Below are positions 60,454 through 64,000 of a stretch of DNA of 64,000 nt, one piece after another (the stretch's first letter is position 1; every line of letters starts with the position of its first letter). The translations under genes and the position numbers were made by a program. The stretch lies in NCBI RefSeq assembly GCF_025753795.1, contig NZ_JAOWPS010000001.1:310001-374000 (forward strand). The letters are read 5' to 3'. The notes below the pieces were generated by a model. The model made no database searches. It was not told the DNA's origin and worked only from the letters and a program-made list of their open reading frames with translations. The DNA is from Mesorhizobium sp. YC-39 (lineage in GTDB: Bacteria; Pseudomonadota; Alphaproteobacteria; Rhizobiales; Rhizobiaceae).

Positions 60454-63400
60454 ATGGGCATCGTTCGGTTCGCGCTGCGATTTCCGCACACGTTCTATGT
60501 GCTGGCTGCCTTGATTCTCTTTCTCGGCGCCGTCGCAGGTCGCGAGATGCGGTTGGACGTCTTTCCGGAAATCAACATTCCGGTGGTGACTGTAATCTGG
60601 AGCTATGGCGGCCTCAGCACGCCAGAGATGGAACAGCGCGTCACCACTTACAGCCAGTATGCGATCAGCTCCAACGTCAATGGCATCAAGAACATCGAGG
60701 CGCAGACCTTAGGGGGGCTGTCGGTCCAGAAGATCTATTTTCAGCAGGATGTGAATCTCGACCTAGCAATCGCGCAGATCGTTTCGGCGACAAACGCCAT
60801 TCGCGCCCTCCTGCCACCGGGAATCCAGGCACCGCTCGTGGTGCAGTTCAACGCCTCCAGCGTGCCGGTCCTGCAGATCAGCCTCAGCTCCGACACCCTC
60901 AACGAACAGCAGCTTTACGACTACGGCATCTATCGGATCCGCCAGCAACTGGCCCCGATCCCGGGTGTCACGCTGCCAACACCCGCAGGCGGAAAATATC
61001 GCCAGATCATGGTCGACCTCGACCCGTCGAAGCTCCTGGCCAAGGGCCTGACGCCGCTCGACGTCGTCAGCGCGGTCAACGCCCAGAACCTGACCTTGCC
61101 GTCAGGCACCGCCAAAATCGGCAACACACAGTATGTCGTGCACACCAATGCCACGCCGGCAACCATCGACGAACTCAACAATATTCCGGTCAAGGTCGTG
61201 AATGGCGCCACGGTGTTCGTCAAGGATGTCGGCCAGGTCCATGACGGATGGCTCGTTCAGCAGAACATCGTCCGCGAGAATGGCCGGCATTCGGTTCTGC
61301 TCAGTATCATCAAGAACGGCAACGCCTCGACGCTGGAGGTGGTCGATGCCGTTCGGGATGCCTTGAAGACGGCGCGTGCCGCAGCACCTCCCGGCATGGA
61401 AATCAAGGAGCTCTTCGACCAGTCGGTATTCGTCAAGCAATCGATCGCCGGCGTATTGCGGGAGGGCGTGATCGCGGCCGCGCTCACCGCCCTGATGATC
61501 CTGCTGTTTCTCGGATCGTGGCGATCGACGCTGGTCGTCATGATCTCGATCCCGCTTGCGATCCTGTCGTCGGTCGTGGCGCTGTATTTCCTGGGCGAAA
61601 CGCTCAACACGATGACGCTGGGGGGCCTGGCGCTGGCGATTGGCATCCTCGTCGACGATTCGACGGTGACGCTCGAGAACACCCATCGCCTGCTCACCGA
61701 GGAAGGACAGATGCTGCCGCAGGCGACGCTGCATGGAGCCGCCGGCATCGCCGTGCCGACCCTGGTGTCGACGCTAGCCATAAGCTGCGTGTTCACATCG
61801 GTGGTCTTTCTGGAAGGTCCGGCAAAATATCTGTTCACGCCGCTCGGTCTTGCCGTCGTGTTCGCGATGCTCGCGTCCTATGGACTTTCGAGGACGCTCA
61901 CCCCAATCACCATCGGGTTACTGCTCAAAAGCGAGCGCCACGACGCATCGACGGGCTGGTTCGGCAGGTTTCACACCAGGTTCGAACATGGTTTCGAGGC
62001 CATGCGGCTGCACTATGCTGAGCTGCTGGCCGTACTCCTCAGGCACCGGTTCATCGTTCCCGTCATTGCAGCCCTGGTGCTCGCGTTGGGCACTCTGCTG
62101 TCGACGCTCGTCGGTCGCGATTTCTTTCCCGCGATCGACGGCGGCCAGATCCAACTCCATGTGCGGGCCCCCGCCGGAACCCGGATCGAGGAGACGGAGA
62201 AGATATTCCAGGCTGTCGAGGACAAGATCCGCGAGATCGTTCCCGATCGCGACCTCCAGCTTGTCGTCGACAATATCGGCCTGCCGGCGCGTGCCTACAA
62301 TTTGGCGTTCACGGACGGATCGACCATCGGCGTGAATGACGGCGTGATCCTGGTCTCATTGAAAGACGGCCACGCGCCGACCGCCGACTATGTGCGCAAG
62401 TTGCGCGCAGCGCTGCCCAGTGCCTTTCCAGACGTTCTGTTCTACTTCCAGTCGGCCGACATCGTCACGCAGATCCTCAATTTCGGACTGCCGGCGCAGA
62501 TCGATGTCCGTACGGTCGGCTATGACCGCGCAACCAATCTGCGGATCGCGATGGAACTGCGGCGCCGCATCGCAGCCATTCCCGGTGTAGTCGACGCACA
62601 CCTGCAGCAGGAAGTCGACGCGCCGGCGTTCTATGCCGATATCGATCGCACGCGGGCGGCGCAGCTCGGCCTCGATGCCAGCACGATCGCCAACAACATC
62701 AATGTGAGCCTGAGTTCCTCCGAGCAGGTGTCGCCGAACTTCTGGACCGACCCGACCACGGGCATTCCCTACTATCTGGCCGTTCAGACGCCGGAGAACA
62801 AAATCGCGTCACTGAACGATCTCGGCAACACGCCAGTGTCCTCAACCATCAACACGGCCGGTGCACAGGTTCCTGGGCAGCTTAGCAACGTCGCGACGTT
62901 CAAGCGCGACAGTCTCCCGACCAACGCCAACCAGGCGAACGTCCAGCCGGTCTACGAAGTCTATGCAAGCGTCCAGGGCCGTGATCTGGGAAGTGTCTCC
63001 AGCCAGATCAGCGCGGTCGTTGCCGACCTGCAGAAGCAGCTTTCGCCGGGAAACAACATCCAGGTCCTGGGCCAGATCCAGAGCATGAACGATGCCTTCT
63101 GGGACCTCGGCATCGGCATCCTGTTCGCCGCCGTGTTCGTCTACTTGCTGATGGTCGTGAACTATCAGAATTTCGGCGACCCCTTCGTCGTCATCCTTGC
63201 CTTGCCGGCGACCTTGTGCGGCATCGTGACGATGCTGTTCATCACGGGCACGACGCTCAACGTGCCTTCACTGATGGGAGCTATCATGGCGGTCGGGGTC
63301 GCTTCGGCCAATTCCATCCTGCTCGTGACCTTCGCCCGGGACCAGCAGTTGGCCGGCAAGTCCGCGTTCGACGCGGCGATCGAAGCCGGTCATACCCGGA

Positions 63401-63627
63401 TCAGGCCCGTGCTCATGACCGCGGCCGCGATGATCGTCGGCATGGTCCCCATGGCGATCGGCGGAGCGGGCGAAGAGCAGAATGCCGCGCTGGCGCGCGC
63501 GGTCATCGGGGGGCTTTTGTTTGCAACGCCCACGACGCTCCTCGTCGTGCCGTACCTGTTCGCGATGCTGCGCAGCGGACAGGACGGCAAGACGGCTCAC
63601 GGCGTCTTCGACGAGGAAATCGCATGA
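60454..63627 (+). CDS. RND family efflux transporter permease (AcrB/HAE1-like)
   Basis: 1057 residues, a full-length inner-membrane RND pump. FALRFPHTFYVLAALILFLG is TM1; DVFPEINIPVVTVIWSYGGL is the porter-domain start; proton-relay acids lie in LALAIGILVDDSTVTLENTH (TM4); VGRDFFPAIDGGQIQLHVRA opens the second half; late-TM segments include MGAIMAVGVASANSILLVTF. Exports lipophilic compounds using the proton gradient. The adaptor gene follows with an ATGA overlap, the reverse of the usual adaptor-then-pump order. Confidence 0.93.
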   Translation: MGIVRFALRFPHTFYVLAALILFLGAVAGREMRLDVFPEINIPVVTVIWSYGGLSTPEMEQRVTTYSQYAISSNVNGIKNIEAQTLGGLSVQKIYFQQDVNLDLAIAQIVSATNAIRALLPPGIQAPLVVQFNASSVPVLQISLSSDTLNEQQLYDYGIYRIRQQLAPIPGVTLPTPAGGKYRQIMVDLDPSKLLAKGLTPLDVVSAVNAQNLTLPSGTAKIGNTQYVVHTNATPATIDELNNIPVKVVNGATVFVKDVGQVHDGWLVQQNIVRENGRHSVLLSIIKNGNASTLEVVDAVRDALKTARAAAPPGMEIKELFDQSVFVKQSIAGVLREGVIAAALTALMILLFLGSWRSTLVVMISIPLAILSSVVALYFLGETLNTMTLGGLALAIGILVDDSTVTLENTHRLLTEEGQMLPQATLHGAAGIAVPTLVSTLAISCVFTSVVFLEGPAKYLFTPLGLAVVFAMLASYGLSRTLTPITIGLLLKSERHDASTGWFGRFHTRFEHGFEAMRLHYAELLAVLLRHRFIVPVIAALVLALGTLLSTLVGRDFFPAIDGGQIQLHVRAPAGTRIEETEKIFQAVEDKIREIVPDRDLQLVVDNIGLPARAYNLAFTDGSTIGVNDGVILVSLKDGHAPTADYVRKLRAALPSAFPDVLFYFQSADIVTQILNFGLPAQIDVRTVGYDRATNLRIAMELRRRIAAIPGVVDAHLQQEVDAPAFYADIDRTRAAQLGLDASTIANNINVSLSSSEQVSPNFWTDPTTGIPYYLAVQTPENKIASLNDLGNTPVSSTINTAGAQVPGQLSNVATFKRDSLPTNANQANVQPVYEVYASVQGRDLGSVSSQISAVVADLQKQLSPGNNIQVLGQIQSMNDAFWDLGIGILFAAVFVYLLMVVNYQNFGDPFVVILALPATLCGIVTMLFITGTTLNVPSLMGAIMAVGVASANSILLVTFARDQQLAGKSAFDAAIEAGHTRIRPVLMTAAAMIVGMVPMAIGGAGEEQNAALARAVIGGLLFATPTTLLVVPYLFAMLRSGQDGKTAHGVFDEEIA

Positions 63628-64000
63628 AACCGAGGGACCATCTGGATCAGCCCGACGACATGGTGATGAATGGCGCAACGGAGCGGCCGCCGCGCCGAGG
63701 CGGAGGCTGGCTGCTTGGATTGGGCGCGCTGACCCTGCTGACGACGGGACTGGCCTATGGCGTCCAGGGATACTATTCGCGCAACCGCGAGCTCGCGGCG
63801 GCCGCCGAACAGGCGCGTGACTTCATCCCGCAGGTGCGTGTTGCGGCGGTAAGGCCGAGCGACGACATCGTGCAAGTCAGTCTGCCCGCCACCACAACTG
63901 CCTACGACGTCGCCGACATTTTCGCACGGGCCAGCGGCTATATCGAGACGCGTGAGGTCGATATCGGGGACAAGGTCAAGAAGGGACAGTTGCTGGCCAA
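63624..64000 (+). CDS. RND efflux periplasmic adaptor subunit, 3'-truncated by window edge
   Basis: About 125 residues are visible and the frame runs off the right edge. A single membrane anchor, WLLGLGALTLLTTGLAYGVQ, lies near residue 32; then VRVAAVRPSDDIVQVSLPAT and the lipoyl/barrel start FARASGYIETREVDIGDKVK with KGQLLA, diagnostic of membrane fusion proteins. The ATG overlaps the pump gene's stop. Confidence 0.9.
   Translation, partial: MKPRDHLDQPDDMVMNGATERPPRRGGGWLLGLGALTLLTTGLAYGVQGYYSRNRELAAAAEQARDFIPQVRVAAVRPSDDIVQVSLPATTTAYDVADIFARASGYIETREVDIGDKVKKGQLLA

Overview
The window looks like a chromosome or large-replicon segment from a high-GC alphaproteobacterium of the Rhizobiales, most like Mesorhizobium. 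Reasons: uniformly GC-rich codon use, two intergenic palindromic repeats of the rhizobial kind (3085-3132 and 30383-30487), FixJ-like response regulators, a DUF1127 protein, and many IclR, SDR and ABC-transporter genes. The species assignment is an inference from recall of family features; no search was run.

Region 1 (1-27.6 kb) is a catabolic supercluster. It starts with the glycine dehydrogenase subunit gcvPB, cut by the left edge. A long minus-strand operon follows: carbohydrate-type ABC transporter, class III aminotransferase, DapA-family aldolase, LysA-family PLP decarboxylase and two SDRs. Then come an aldehyde dehydrogenase coupled to an IclR regulator; a TetR/SDR pair with its own operators; an Fe-S/FAD dehydrogenase with a partner DAO-family oxidase and a hydroxyacyl-CoA dehydrogenase-like enzyme; two SDRs; a polar amino acid ABC transporter; a second DAO oxidase; a second DapA-family enzyme; and a second IclR regulator. 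Related GTTCGC/GCGAAC operator-like sequences lie in front of five or six of these transcription units. They suggest one regulon for import and oxidation of an amino-acid-derived compound (opine-like or imino acid-like); the substrate is unknown.

Region 2 (27.6-33.4 kb) holds two decayed genes, a cyclic-nucleotide-domain/thioredoxin-reductase-like fusion followed by a UBP-type zinc finger protein, a GFA-family protein, a winged-helix/TPR regulator and a DUF1127 protein.

Region 3 (33.7-44.6 kb) is a scarred, mobile-looking interval bounded by two direct copies of a roughly 0.95-1.1 kb sequence offset by exactly 9,827 bp. Each copy carries a small secreted protein gene, a dead alpha/beta-hydrolase tail and the 5' end of mdcA. 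Copy 1 has a 159-bp in-frame deletion and a truncated mdcA; copy 2 leads into the intact operon. Between them are an alpha/beta hydrolase, an MBL-fold hydrolase, a large AAA/TPR regulator, a DUF1330 protein, and remnants of an SDR, an IS256-type transposase, a probable IS1182-type transposase and a large serine recombinase.

Region 4 (44.3-51.9 kb) is a complete biotin-independent malonate decarboxylase operon, mdcACDEGBH, followed by an Ohr/OsmC peroxidase and a formate/nitrite-family channel. No malonate transporter or MdcR regulator is visible.

Region 5 (52-64 kb) is regulator-rich: an ECF sigma factor, two FixJ-type response regulators and an AraC regulator. They are followed by a YdeP-like molybdopterin oxidoreductase, a hypothetical protein, a second secreted alpha/beta hydrolase, and an RND pump whose adaptor gene runs off the right edge. 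No tRNA, rRNA or CRISPR array was seen.
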